The position numbers were made by a program, and so were the translations under genes. A stretch of 64,000 nt of DNA, taken from contig CAVVSR010000008.1 in assembly GCA_963750935.1 (NCBI GenBank), positions 1-64,000 on the forward strand, in the 5' to 3' direction. Position 1 is the first letter of the stretch, and each line of letters begins with the position of its first letter. A model generated the notes under the pieces. That model saw nothing but the letters and a program-made list of their open reading frames with translations, ran no database searches and was not told the DNA's origin. Positions 15,969-25,277 of the stretch are shown one piece after another. This DNA comes from JACCXG01 sp963750935 (GTDB taxonomy: Bacteria > Acidobacteriota > Vicinamibacteria > Vicinamibacterales > 2-12-FULL-66-21).

Positions 15969-18653
15969 ATGCTGCAGACGAGAGTGCGCGCCGCCGCGAT
16001 TCTGATCCTGACCACCGTGGTGACTGGTTACGGGTTCCAGTCGTCGCAGCCCAATCGGCCCTGGCCGCCGGAGCTGCAGAAGGTGTCGGCGGACTCGCCG
16101 GTACTGGCGCCGGCCGACGCCGTCAAGACGTTCTTCATGCCGCCCGGCTACCGCGTCGAGGTCGTGGCCAGCGAGCCGCTGGTCCAGGACCCGATCGTCA
16201 TCGACTGGGATCCGCAGGGGCGCCTCTGGGCGATCGAGATGCCGGCGTTCGTGCCCGAGCTGCAGGCGCCCGAGCCGAATCTCGATCCCGTTGGCCGGGT
16301 CGTCGTGCTCGAGGACACGAATCGCGACGGCGTCATGGACAAGCGCACGGTCTTCGCGGATGGCCTCGCGCTGGCGCGCTCGCTGAAGGTCCTCGATCGC
16401 GGGGTGCTGGTCGCGGAACCGCCGAACGTCTGGCTGATGCGCGACACCAACGGCGACCTGCGCATGGATACGAAGGATCTCGTCACCAACGACTTCGGCC
16501 GGCGCGACGCGCATCCCGAGCAGAACGCCAACGAGTTCTTCTGGGCGCTCGACAACCGCATGCACAGCGCGATCAGCGAGACGTATCTGCGCCTGAAGCA
16601 GGGCAAGTTCGAGGTGCTGCCGACGCTGCCGCGCGGCGAATGGGGCGTCACCCAGGACGACGCCGGGCGGATCTACCGCAACGTGAACGAGTCGGCGATC
16701 CACGTGGACTTCGTGCCGACGCCGTACTTCGCCCGCAACCCGAACCTGCTGCGGACGCGCGGCAGCTATGAGGCGCTGCGCGACGAGGACAACCTCGTCA
16801 ACGTCGTCTGGCCGGTCCGGCCGAACCCGGGGACGAACCGCGCCTATCAGCTCGGCATCGACCGCGCGGACGGGACGCTGCACCGGTTCACGTCGGTCTG
16901 CGCGCCGCAGATCTATCGCGGCGATCGGCTGCCTGCGGAGGTGCAGGGCAGTGCCTTCGTCGCCGAGCCGGCGGCGAACCTCGTGAGCCGGCTGGTGCTC
17001 GAAGACGACGGGACGCAGCTTCAGGCCCGGAAGGCATACGAGCGCGGCGAGTTCCTCGCCTCCACGGACGAACGGTTCCGGCCGGTCTATCTGTCGAACG
17101 CGCCCGACGGCACGCTCTACATCGTCGACATGTACCGCGGCGTGATCCAGCAGCGCCGCGACGTCACCGAGTACCTGCGGGACTACATCGTCACGAAGAA
17201 GCTGGAGACGCCGATCGGCCTCGGACGGATTTATCGCGTCGTGCACGAGACGACCGCGCGCGACGCCTCGTCGGCGCAGGCCCAGCTGTCGCCGGCGCAG
17301 CTGGTCGAGCGGCTCGCGCACCCGAATGGCTGGTGGCGCGACACGGCACAGCGGCTGCTGGTCGAGCGCGGAGACAAGGCCGTCGCACCCGCGGTCAGGA
17401 AGCTCGCGGAATCGGCGAAGGACTGGAGAACGCGGCTGCATGCGCTGTGGACGCTGGACGGACTCGACGTGATCGAGCCGGCGACGGTGACCGCGCTGCT
17501 CGATGATCCCGCGCGCGAGGTCAGGGCCGGTGCGATCCGCGTCGCCGAGCGCTGGCTCGAAGCGCCGGCGCACCCGATTCACGCGGCCGTCCTCAAGCGG
17601 CTGGACGATGCGGACTGGGTCGTGCGGCATCAGCTCGCGGCCTCGCTCGGGCTGTTGCCGGCCGAGCCGCGGACCGCGGCGGTTGTCTCGCTGCTCGAGA
17701 AGCACGGACACGATCCGATCACGATGGATGCGGCGCTGAGCGGCCTGCGCGGCAGCGAGATCCTGGTGCTGGACCGCCTGCTCGCGGCCCCGGGCGGCAC
17801 GACGCCGCAGCGCGAGGCTGCCGTGACGATGCTCGCGGCGACGGTCGTGCGCGGGGGACAGGATGCAGCCGTGCAGCGGGTGTTGACGCGGATTGCCGAC
17901 GATGGCGGCGCCGGCTGGCAGCGCGCGGCGCTGATGCGCGGCGCGGAGGTCGCGGTCCTTGGTGCGGCGATGCCGGGAGGTACGGGACGGCGAGGCGGAG
18001 GTGCGCCAGCCGCGAACGCGCCGTGTCCGACCTGTCCAGGCGCGCGCGGCGGGCCCGGCGGGGCCTACGCGTTTCGCCAGGTCGCGCCGCCGCCCGTGGT
18101 CGGAGAGGGACGGGGTGGCGGTCCCCGCACCGTGCGTCTGAACAGCGAGCCGGCGGCGTTGACCGCGCTCCCCGCGAAAGGCGGCGAGCTCGGTCCGCGC
18201 GCGACCGCGCTGCTCGCGCGGATCGAATGGCCAGGCAAACCAGGCGTGGCCGCGCCGGTGGCGCCCCTGACCGCGGCGGAGCAGCAGCGATTCACCGCCG
18301 GCCAGGAGGTCTATCGCAACGTCTGTCAGGCCTGTCACCAGGCTGACGGGCGCGGCGCGGAGCGGTTGGCGCCGAGCCTGATCGAGTCGAGCTTCGCGCT
18401 CGGTCCGCCGGAAATCCCGGTCCGCATCCTGCTCCACGGCAAGGAAGGGGCGACCGGACTCATGCCGCCGGTCGGGCAGGTCTTCACCGACGAACAGATT
18501 GCCGCGGTCCTGACCTACATCCGGCGCGAGTGGGGGCAGCCGGGCAGCGCCGTCGAGGCGGGGACGGTCAAGGCGGTCCGTTCGGCCACCACGGGCCGGT
18601 CGCGGCCATGGACCGACCCCGAGCTCAACGCGCTGCGCAAGGGCGCGCAGTAG
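15969..18653 (+). CDS. PVC-type secreted beta-propeller/HEAT-repeat protein with C-terminal cytochrome c
   Basis: 894-residue exported protein. A signal peptide (AAILILTTVVTGYGFQ) is followed by a membrane-bound-dehydrogenase-type beta-propeller (VKTFFMPPGYRVEVVASEP, IDWDPQGRLWAIEMP, NAPDGTLYIVDMYRGVIQ; residues about 50-430). Next come HEAT-like helical repeats (about 440-640) and a Gly/Pro linker with a CPTC pair near residue 680. A single class I cytochrome c domain follows, with CQACH near residue 786 and the likely axial Met in GLMPP. The architecture is common in Planctomycetes and Acidobacteria and suggests periplasmic oxidation of a sugar or aldose-like substrate with electron transfer through the haem; substrate unknown. 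Confidence 0.82.
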   Translation: MLQTRVRAAAILILTTVVTGYGFQSSQPNRPWPPELQKVSADSPVLAPADAVKTFFMPPGYRVEVVASEPLVQDPIVIDWDPQGRLWAIEMPAFVPELQAPEPNLDPVGRVVVLEDTNRDGVMDKRTVFADGLALARSLKVLDRGVLVAEPPNVWLMRDTNGDLRMDTKDLVTNDFGRRDAHPEQNANEFFWALDNRMHSAISETYLRLKQGKFEVLPTLPRGEWGVTQDDAGRIYRNVNESAIHVDFVPTPYFARNPNLLRTRGSYEALRDEDNLVNVVWPVRPNPGTNRAYQLGIDRADGTLHRFTSVCAPQIYRGDRLPAEVQGSAFVAEPAANLVSRLVLEDDGTQLQARKAYERGEFLASTDERFRPVYLSNAPDGTLYIVDMYRGVIQQRRDVTEYLRDYIVTKKLETPIGLGRIYRVVHETTARDASSAQAQLSPAQLVERLAHPNGWWRDTAQRLLVERGDKAVAPAVRKLAESAKDWRTRLHALWTLDGLDVIEPATVTALLDDPAREVRAGAIRVAERWLEAPAHPIHAAVLKRLDDADWVVRHQLAASLGLLPAEPRTAAVVSLLEKHGHDPITMDAALSGLRGSEILVLDRLLAAPGGTTPQREAAVTMLAATVVRGGQDAAVQRVLTRIADDGGAGWQRAALMRGAEVAVLGAAMPGGTGRRGGGAPAANAPCPTCPGARGGPGGAYAFRQVAPPPVVGEGRGGGPRTVRLNSEPAALTALPAKGGELGPRATALLARIEWPGKPGVAAPVAPLTAAEQQRFTAGQEVYRNVCQACHQADGRGAERLAPSLIESSFALGPPEIPVRILLHGKEGATGLMPPVGQVFTDEQIAAVLTYIRREWGQPGSAVEAGTVKAVRSATTGRSRPWTDPELNALRKGAQ

Positions 18654-18699
18654 CCGCAACCCCCTTTTCCATCCCGTGACCGTCAGCCGGCGTCTACAC

Positions 18700-18750
18700 C
18701 TATTGACAGTCGATAGGAGCGGCGCGTAGGCTTCTATCGAACACCGATAG
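18700..18750 (+). promoter_or_regulatory. Promoter with paired palindromic operators upstream of the ADOP permease
   Basis: Operator 1, CTATTGACAGTCGATAG (18700-18716), has near-perfect arms and contains a consensus -35, TTGACA (18703-18708). A weak -10, TAGGCT, lies 18 bp downstream at 18727. Operator 2, CTATCGAACACCGATAG (18734-18750), has perfect 6-bp arms and starts 34 bp after operator 1. One dimeric regulator, plausibly PadR-like as is usual beside ADOP permeases, would block both the -35 and the start region. That identity is inference; no regulator gene is adjacent. Confidence 0.6.
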
Positions 18751-18761
18751 GAGCGTGGACG

Positions 18762-21428
18762 ATGGCCCGGCACGGCCGATTCTGGTTCCTCCTTCGCAAT
18801 CTCCTCCGCGGCCGCCACGCCGACCGCGAGCTCGACGACGAGCTGCGGAGCTATCTCGAACTCTCCATCCAGGACAAGCAGCGCGCAGGCGTCGAGCCCG
18901 GCGATGCCCGGCGTCAGGCCCTCGTCGAGCTGCAGGGACTGGAGCAGGTCAAGGAGCGCGTGCGCGACGTCCGCGCCGGCGCCGTGATCGAGCAGCTCAC
19001 CCGGGACGTCGGCTATGGCCTGCGCATCGCCGGGCGCAATCGCGGCGTCACCATCGCCGCCGTGCTGACGCTGGCGCTCGGCGTCGGCGCCGCGACGGCG
19101 ACCTTCAGCATCGTCGACACCATCGTGTTCCGGCCGCTGCCGTACGGCGGCGCCGATCGGCTCGTGAAGATCTGGGCGAGCGGCGCGGCGCCGACCGACA
19201 ACATGGCGCTCGCCGAGTTCCAGGAGATTGCCGGGCAGCGGGGCGTGTTCGAGTCGCTGGCTGCGGACGACGGCATGGACTTCACGGTGATGACGGTTGA
19301 CGGCGGGCGCGAGTCCGCGAACGGGGCGCTCGTCACCGCGGGCTGGCTGAACACGCTGGCGGTGCGTCCGGTTCTCGGCCGCGGTTTCCTGCCGGACGAA
19401 GGGCAGCCGGGCCGCGGTCAGGTGGTCGTCCTGACCAATGAATACTGGCGACGGCGGTTCAACGCCGACGCGGCGGTGGTGGGGAAGACCCTGCACATCG
19501 ACGGCACTCCATCGGTCATCGTCGGCGTGCTGCCGCCGAACGTGCTGCGTTACGGGGCCGACTTCCTCAAGCCGCTGGTGACCGCCGAGTATCACCCGGC
19601 CCGCAGCGATCAACGCGACCTCGACGTCGTCGCGCGTCTCCGGCCCGGGGCAACCGTCGCGGCCGCGCAGGCCGAAGTGGACGTGATTGCCGCCCGGCTG
19701 GCGGCGCGGCATCCGGACACGAATGCCGGCCGGCGGTTCAGCGTCATGGCGCTCGACAAGTACTACGCGCTGGTGATGCCCGAGGCGGCGCGAGGGCTGA
19801 GGCTGATGCTGGCGGCGGTCGCGGTGGTGCTGCTGATTGCGTGCGTGAACGTCGCCAACCTGCTGATCGCGCGCGCGTCGGTTCGCCGTCGCGAGTGCCT
19901 GATCCGGGCGGCGCTGGGCGCCAGTCGCGCCCGATTGCTCCGGCAATTGCTGGTCGAACATGTCGTGCTGTTCCTGCTGGGAGGCGCGGCCGGTGTCTGT
20001 CTCGCGTGGTGGACGCTCGATGCCCTCGTGGCGTTCGCGGTCACGGAGGGCTACGTGCCGTCTCGCATGGCCGTCTCGCTCGACGCGCGGGTGCTTGGCG
20101 TTGCGCTGGCGGTGTCGTGCGGCACCGGCCTGCTGTTCGGCCTGCTGCCGGCGATTCACGCCTCCCGCGTCGATTTGAACGAGGGGCTGCGCGACTCGAA
20201 CGCGGCAACAGGCGGCCGCCACGGCTGGACCCGACGCGCGTTGATCGTCGCGGAGCTGGCGCTGTCGCTGGTGCTGCTCGTCGGGTTCGGCTTGATCATT
20301 CGCAGCTTCGTCGGGCTGCAGGCCGCCGGAGGCGGCTTCGACTCGTCCCGGCTGGTCGAAACGATCTCCGACGGCGGTCGGTCCTTCCCGGACGCCGTGC
20401 GCTACTGGCAAACCGCGCTGGATCGCGTGCGGGCGTTGCCTGGCGTCGAGGCCGCGACGGTGACGTCGCGGCCGCCGGTTCGCGGGTCCCGAATGCAGCG
20501 GTTCGTCGCCGATGGCATGGTGGTCGCACCCGAGAGCGAGCCGCAGGCGGGCGACATCATGGTCAGCGCCGACTACTTCGCGACGCTCGGCATCCCGATC
20601 CTGAAGGGACGCGGCTTTACCTCCGACGACACCGGCGGATCGACGCCGGTGGTCGTGATCAGCCAGACGCTTGCCGATCGGCACTTTCCTGGACAGGATC
20701 CGATCGGCCGGCGCCTTCGGTTGAGCGAAGCCGGGCGGATGACCTGCTGCGCCGCCGCCGGCCCGGTTGAGAACGTCTGGCGGGAGATCGTCGGGATCTC
20801 CGGCGACATCAGGCAGGGCGACCTCGACGAACCGGCCGCGGCGACGATCTACCGGCCGTTCACCCAGATCGTCGAGCACGACATGTTCCTGATGGTGAAG
20901 ACCCGGACGGATGCCGCCGCCGCGCGCCTGGTGTCGCAGCTGACCACGGAACTGGGCGCCGCGCTGCCGGGCAGCGTCTGGTTCGACGTCCGTCACACTC
21001 GCGAAGCCATCGACGATTCCGAGTCGATGCGCATCCGCCGTTTCGTCCTGATCCTGCTCGGCGTCTTCGCCGGCCTGGCGCTCACGCTCGCCGCGGTTGG
21101 GCTCTACGCGGTGATGGCGTACTTCGTTGTCGAGCGGCGTCACGAGATGGCGGTCCGGGTCGCGCTGGGCGCGACGCGGCCGAGGGTCGTCGGCCACGTG
21201 TTGCGGGAAGCGGGCCGGCTGGTCGTCGTGGCGCTGGCGCTCGGCGGCGTCACGGCGTACTTCCTCACGCGTTTCGTCGCGACCCTGCTCTACGGCATCA
21301 GCGCCGCGGACGGACCGACGTACGTGGCGGTCGCGGCGCTGCTGGCGGCGGTGGCGCTGGTTGCCAGCTACATTCCGGCGAGCCGCGCCGCACGCATCGA
21401 TCCCATCCTCGCGCTCAAGGAACCCTGA
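18762..21428 (+). CDS. ADOP-family ABC transporter permease (MacB/FtsX type)
   Basis: 888-residue inner-membrane permease. The N-terminal ADOP prefix (NLLRGRHADRELDDELRSYLE, residues about 12-80) is the region typical of acidobacterial duplicated orphaned permeases. Two MacB periplasmic core plus FtsX units follow. The first has GVTIAAVLTLALGVGAATATFSIVDTI and a four-helix FtsX part with NVANLLIARASVRRRE. The second has a core around LVETISDGGRSFP and FtsX helices including VERRHEMAVRVALGATRPRV and a final PASRAARIDPILAL. No ATPase gene is adjacent, as is usual for ADOP genes. It probably exports peptides or macrolide-like compounds with an ATPase encoded elsewhere, which is inference. Confidence 0.9.
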   Translation: MARHGRFWFLLRNLLRGRHADRELDDELRSYLELSIQDKQRAGVEPGDARRQALVELQGLEQVKERVRDVRAGAVIEQLTRDVGYGLRIAGRNRGVTIAAVLTLALGVGAATATFSIVDTIVFRPLPYGGADRLVKIWASGAAPTDNMALAEFQEIAGQRGVFESLAADDGMDFTVMTVDGGRESANGALVTAGWLNTLAVRPVLGRGFLPDEGQPGRGQVVVLTNEYWRRRFNADAAVVGKTLHIDGTPSVIVGVLPPNVLRYGADFLKPLVTAEYHPARSDQRDLDVVARLRPGATVAAAQAEVDVIAARLAARHPDTNAGRRFSVMALDKYYALVMPEAARGLRLMLAAVAVVLLIACVNVANLLIARASVRRRECLIRAALGASRARLLRQLLVEHVVLFLLGGAAGVCLAWWTLDALVAFAVTEGYVPSRMAVSLDARVLGVALAVSCGTGLLFGLLPAIHASRVDLNEGLRDSNAATGGRHGWTRRALIVAELALSLVLLVGFGLIIRSFVGLQAAGGGFDSSRLVETISDGGRSFPDAVRYWQTALDRVRALPGVEAATVTSRPPVRGSRMQRFVADGMVVAPESEPQAGDIMVSADYFATLGIPILKGRGFTSDDTGGSTPVVVISQTLADRHFPGQDPIGRRLRLSEAGRMTCCAAAGPVENVWREIVGISGDIRQGDLDEPAAATIYRPFTQIVEHDMFLMVKTRTDAAAARLVSQLTTELGAALPGSVWFDVRHTREAIDDSESMRIRRFVLILLGVFAGLALTLAAVGLYAVMAYFVVERRHEMAVRVALGATRPRVVGHVLREAGRLVVVALALGGVTAYFLTRFVATLLYGISAADGPTYVAVAALLAAVALVASYIPASRAARIDPILALKEP

Positions 21429-21533
21429 ACCCTTCGTCCCTGCCATTGAACGCGGGTTGGCGTCTGCAGTATCGTCGCCGGATACTCTTCCCGGCGCGCA
21501 GGCGCCAGACCGCATCCATTCGCAGGACGTGAC

Positions 21534-22253
21534 GTGAACCTCGACGACCTCACTTATCCCATTGTCCAGCTGTCGCTGGACCTGACCTCACTCGAAGAAG
21601 CGATCGACACGGCGGCCGTCGCGGTCGAGGCCGGTGTGGACTGGCTCGAAGCCGGGACGCCGCTGCTGCTCGCGGAAGGGCTGCACGCCGTCGAGGGCCT
21701 GCGCGCCCGCTTTCCCAATCACCCGATCGTCGCCGACCTCAAGACCATGGACGGCGGCTATCTCGAGGCCGAGATGATGGCGAAGGCCGGTGCCGACCTC
21801 GTCGTGGTGATGGGCCGCGCCCACGAGGCGACGATCCGCCGCGTCGTCGAGGCTGGCGGTAGGTTCGGCGTCAAGGTGATGGGGGACAACCTCGCGGCGG
21901 ACGACCGCGTCGCCAATGCGGTGTGGATGGAGAGCCTCGGCGTCGATTTCATCGTGCATCACATCGGGTTCGACGAGCGCGGGCTGATCAAGGGACTGAG
22001 CCCGCTCGACGAGATCGACGAGGTCGTGCGCGCGGTGAAGATCCCGGTGCAGGCGGTTGGCGGCCTGTCGATCGAGCAGGCGATCGAGTGCCCGGCGCGT
22101 GGTGCGCCGCTCGTGGTCATCGGCGCGCCGCTGGTGATTGACGGCGCGGCGTTCAAGCCGGCCGATCGCGCCCTGTTCCCGACGCTGAAGCGGATCTGCG
22201 ACGACATCCGGCGCACCCCGTACCGCGATCCGCGACATGACGCGGCGCGTTGA
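21534..22253 (+). CDS. OMP decarboxylase-suprafamily enzyme (hexulose-6-phosphate synthase/KGPDC-like)
   Basis: 239-residue TIM-barrel enzyme of the HUMPS/KGPDC group. The signature D-x-K-x-x-D is present as ADLKTMDGG (Asp68, Lys70, Asp73). It is surrounded by typical family sequence: AGVDWLEAGTPLLLAEGL before, AKAGADLVVVMGRAHEATI after, and a phosphate-binding end AVGGLSIEQAIE. Members either condense formaldehyde with ribulose 5-phosphate or decarboxylate 3-keto-gulonate 6-phosphate, using Mg2+. The sequence alone does not decide which. No hexulose-phosphate isomerase is nearby. The gene overlaps the amidohydrolase start by 17 bp, so the two are coupled. Confidence 0.75.
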   Translation: MNLDDLTYPIVQLSLDLTSLEEAIDTAAVAVEAGVDWLEAGTPLLLAEGLHAVEGLRARFPNHPIVADLKTMDGGYLEAEMMAKAGADLVVVMGRAHEATIRRVVEAGGRFGVKVMGDNLAADDRVANAVWMESLGVDFIVHHIGFDERGLIKGLSPLDEIDEVVRAVKIPVQAVGGLSIEQAIECPARGAPLVVIGAPLVIDGAAFKPADRALFPTLKRICDDIRRTPYRDPRHDAAR

Positions 22254-23940
22254 GTCCGCCGGTCTCGCCGCCGCGCTCGTGCTGGCGCTGGCCGCCGGAT
22301 GCAGCAGCGAGCAGACGATGCCTCAGAGCTCCAGCCCTCCGCCGTCGCTGGCGATCGTCAACGCGAGAATCTGGACCGGGAACCCCGCCCAGCCCGAAGC
22401 CGAGGCGATGACCTGCGTCGGCAATCGCATCACGTGGGTCGGCTCGAACGCCGAGCTGCGCCAGCGGATCGGCCCCGACGTTCGTCCGATCGATCTCGGC
22501 GGGCAGTTCGTCGTCCCCGGCTTCATCGATGCGCACGTGCACTTCGTCGACGGCGGCTTCCGACTGACCTCCGTGCAATTGCGTGACGCGTCGAGCCGCG
22601 ACGCGTTCGTCTCGCGGATCAAGGCGTTCGCAGCCACGGTACCGGCCGGCACCTGGATTACCGGCGGCGACTGGGACCATACGCTGTGGGGTGGCGAGTT
22701 GCCGCGCCGCGACTGGGTCGACGCCGCCACGCCCGACCATCCGGTCTGGGTCAGCCGGCTCGACGGTCACATGGCGCTGGCGAACTCGGCGGCGCTGAAA
22801 CTCGCGGGTGTGTCGCGCGCGACCGCCGACGTCAGCGGCGGGGAGATCGTGCGCGACGGAAGTGGTGAACCGACCGGCCTCCTCAAGGACAACGCGATGC
22901 GGCTGGTCGAGGCGAAGGCACCGCCGCCTTCCGACACTCTCAAGGACCGCGCGCTCGATGCGGCGATGAAGTACGTCGCGGAGCAGGGTGTCACGTCAAT
23001 CCACAACATGGGCTCATGGGCCGACCTCGAGGTCTTCGCGCGGGCCCGACGCGATCGCCGCCTCACCACGCGCATCTACGCCGCGGTGCCGCTCAGTACG
23101 TGGGCGCGGCTGCAGCAGGCCGTCGCCGCGAAGACGTACGGCGGCGAGGACGGCCGCGGCGACGATCGCTTGCGCATCGGCGCCCTCAAGGGGTTCGTCG
23201 ACGGCTCGCTCGGCTCGCACACCGCCGCGTTCCACGAGCCGTTCACCGACGCGCCTGCCGATCGCGGGCTGTTCGTCAACACGCCCGAAGACCTCTACTC
23301 ATGGATCGCCGGAGCAGACAAGGCCGGTCTTCATGTCGTCGTGCACGCGATCGGCGACCGCGCCAACGCCACGCTGCTCGACATCTACGAGCGAGTGGCC
23401 CGCGAGAATGGAGCGCGCGATCGCCGATTCCGGATCGAGCATGCGCAGCACCTCGCGCCGAAGGACATTCCGCGGTTCGCCTCGCTCGGCGTGATCCCGA
23501 GCATGCAGCCGTATCACGCCATCGACGACGGGCGGTGGGCCGAGCGCGTGATCGGGCCGACTCGAATCCAGACGACGTATGCGTTCCGCGCGCTGATCGA
23601 CGCCGGTGCGCCGCTGGCGTTCGGGAGCGACTGGTTCGTGGCGCCGCCGACGCCGCTCGAAGGGATCTACGCGGCGGTGACTCGCCAGACCCTCGACGGA
23701 CGCAACCCCGACGGCTGGGTGCCGGCGCAGAAGATTGGGGTCGAGGACGCGCTTCGCGCCTACACCCGCGGCGCCGCCTTCGCGTCGTTCGAGGAGGGCA
23801 GCAAAGGCATGCTGGCGCCGGGCCGGCTCGCCGACTTTGCCGTCATCAATCACGACCTGCGCGCCATCCCGCCGGCAGCGATTGCGAAGGTTCGGGTGAT
23901 GGCGACTTACATTGGCGGCGAAGCGGTGTTTCGCCGGTAG
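22237..23940 (+). CDS. Amidohydrolase (YtcJ-like), predicted lipoprotein
   Basis: 567 residues with a lipoprotein signal (LAAALVLALAAGC), so it is probably membrane-anchored in the periplasm. The metal-dependent amidohydrolase barrel has its landmarks in order: FIDAHVHF (HxH, residue about 95), LKGFVDGSLGSHTAAFHEPF (likely metal-bridging Lys region), VHAIGDRAN, RIEHAQHL and LAFGSDWFV (final Asp). The composite beta-sandwich is formed by the N-terminal SLAIVNARIWTG and the C-terminal LAPGRLADFAVI. The substrate is unknown; family members hydrolyse amides or cyclic N-acyl compounds. It is translated from an ATG inside the end of the HUMPS gene. Confidence 0.88.
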   Translation: MTRRVESAGLAAALVLALAAGCSSEQTMPQSSSPPPSLAIVNARIWTGNPAQPEAEAMTCVGNRITWVGSNAELRQRIGPDVRPIDLGGQFVVPGFIDAHVHFVDGGFRLTSVQLRDASSRDAFVSRIKAFAATVPAGTWITGGDWDHTLWGGELPRRDWVDAATPDHPVWVSRLDGHMALANSAALKLAGVSRATADVSGGEIVRDGSGEPTGLLKDNAMRLVEAKAPPPSDTLKDRALDAAMKYVAEQGVTSIHNMGSWADLEVFARARRDRRLTTRIYAAVPLSTWARLQQAVAAKTYGGEDGRGDDRLRIGALKGFVDGSLGSHTAAFHEPFTDAPADRGLFVNTPEDLYSWIAGADKAGLHVVVHAIGDRANATLLDIYERVARENGARDRRFRIEHAQHLAPKDIPRFASLGVIPSMQPYHAIDDGRWAERVIGPTRIQTTYAFRALIDAGAPLAFGSDWFVAPPTPLEGIYAAVTRQTLDGRNPDGWVPAQKIGVEDALRAYTRGAAFASFEEGSKGMLAPGRLADFAVINHDLRAIPPAAIAKVRVMATYIGGEAVFRR

Positions 23941-23950
23941 AATCTCTCCC

Positions 23951-25276
23951 ATGTCGATCAAAGCTCGAGCATTCGCAACCGCCGTGCTGCTGTCGGGTCT
24001 TACTGCGGTTCACGCCGCCGACTGGCCGCACTGGCGCGGTCCCGGCGCGAACGGCGTCGCCCCGGACACCACGCTGCCGCTGCGCTGGAGTGCGACCGAG
24101 AACGTCGCGTGGAAATCGAAGCTGGCGGGCGTCGGCGTCTCGACGCCGATCGTCAGCGGCAATCGCGTCTACGTGACGTCGCAGATCGGATCGGGCGTGC
24201 GGCGGGAGGGCAACCACCCGCGGCTCGTGCAGGGAGGCGATGCGGCGTCGCAGGGAGAGCGCGCGATCGCGGCCGCCGCCAGCGACAAGACGATCTTCGT
24301 CCTCGAGGCGTTCTCGACCACCGACGGCAAGCGGGTGTGGGAGCACCGGCTCGAGGCTGAGGGCACGCTGACGCCGGTGCACGACAAGCACAACCTCACC
24401 ACGCCGAGCCCGGTCAGCGACGGCACGACGGTGTTCGCGCTGTTCGGCACCGGGCAGGTGGCGGCGCTGGGCCAGGACGGCAAGGTCGTCTGGCAGCGTC
24501 ACCTCGGAAAAGAGATCTCGCCGTTCGACGTCCAGTGGGGCCACTCGAGCTCGCCGGTGCTCTATCGCGATTCGTTGATCCTGCTGTGCGATCACGCGTC
24601 GGCGTCGTACCTGCTGGCGCTCGACAAGCGGACCGGCAAGGAGCAGTGGCGCGCGGACCGCGGCAAGGGGCGCTCTTCCTACAGCACGCCGCTCATCGTC
24701 GAAGGCGCCGGCGGCGTCGAGCTAATCGTCAACTCCAACGAGCGGCTGGACTCGTACGACCCGCGGACCGGTCAGCTGCTGTGGTTCACCGGCGACGCCA
24801 ACCGCTTTCCGGTGCCGTCGGCCGTGCATCACAACGGCGTCATTTACACCAGCCGCGGCTATCGCAGCGGCCCCTACATGGCGATTCGTGCCGGCGGCAA
24901 GGGGGACATCACCGGATCGCACGTCCTCTGGTCGGTGCCGACCGGCGCGCCCTACGTCTCGTCGCTGCTGCACTACGACGGCGTGATCTACATGGCGAAC
25001 GACGTCGGCGTACTGAGCGCGATCGATGCGGCCAAGGGCGAGCGGCTGTGGCAGGAGCGGGTGGACGGCGTGTTCTCCGCGTCGCCGGTCGCCGGCGGCG
25101 GGCACGTCTACTTTCTCACCGAGAACGGCGACACGGTCGTCGTCAAGGCCGGCCGCACGCCGCAGATCGTCGGCCGCAACGCGCTCGGCGAGCGCGTCAT
25201 CGCCTCGCCGGCCATCTCGAACGGCCGGATCTACGTCCGGACCGACGATCATCTGGTCGCGATCGGCGGCAAGTAA
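23951..25276 (+). CDS. Exported PQQ-like beta-propeller repeat protein
   Basis: 441 residues. The signal peptide (ATAVLLSGLTAVHAA) is followed by DWPHWRGPGANGV, the typical N-terminal motif of this family in Acidobacteria and Planctomycetes. The rest is an eight-bladed propeller whose blades carry outer-strand motifs such as LEAFSTTDGKRVWEHRL, LALDKRTGKEQWRADRG and LSAIDAAKGERLWQERV. Catalytic residues and the disulfide of PQQ dehydrogenases are not evident, so it is likely a structural or binding protein rather than a quinoprotein enzyme. It starts 10 bp after the amidohydrolase and probably belongs to the same transcript. Confidence 0.83.
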   Translation: MSIKARAFATAVLLSGLTAVHAADWPHWRGPGANGVAPDTTLPLRWSATENVAWKSKLAGVGVSTPIVSGNRVYVTSQIGSGVRREGNHPRLVQGGDAASQGERAIAAAASDKTIFVLEAFSTTDGKRVWEHRLEAEGTLTPVHDKHNLTTPSPVSDGTTVFALFGTGQVAALGQDGKVVWQRHLGKEISPFDVQWGHSSSPVLYRDSLILLCDHASASYLLALDKRTGKEQWRADRGKGRSSYSTPLIVEGAGGVELIVNSNERLDSYDPRTGQLLWFTGDANRFPVPSAVHHNGVIYTSRGYRSGPYMAIRAGGKGDITGSHVLWSVPTGAPYVSSLLHYDGVIYMANDVGVLSAIDAAKGERLWQERVDGVFSASPVAGGGHVYFLTENGDTVVVKAGRTPQIVGRNALGERVIASPAISNGRIYVRTDDHLVAIGGK

Positions 25277-25277
25277 C

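Noticed and set aside
15897..21515. Open frame of over 1800 codons on the minus strand
   Set aside because: It is antisense to the cytochrome and ADOP permease genes, is Arg/His/Pro-rich and has no domain. Long antisense frames are expected at this GC content.
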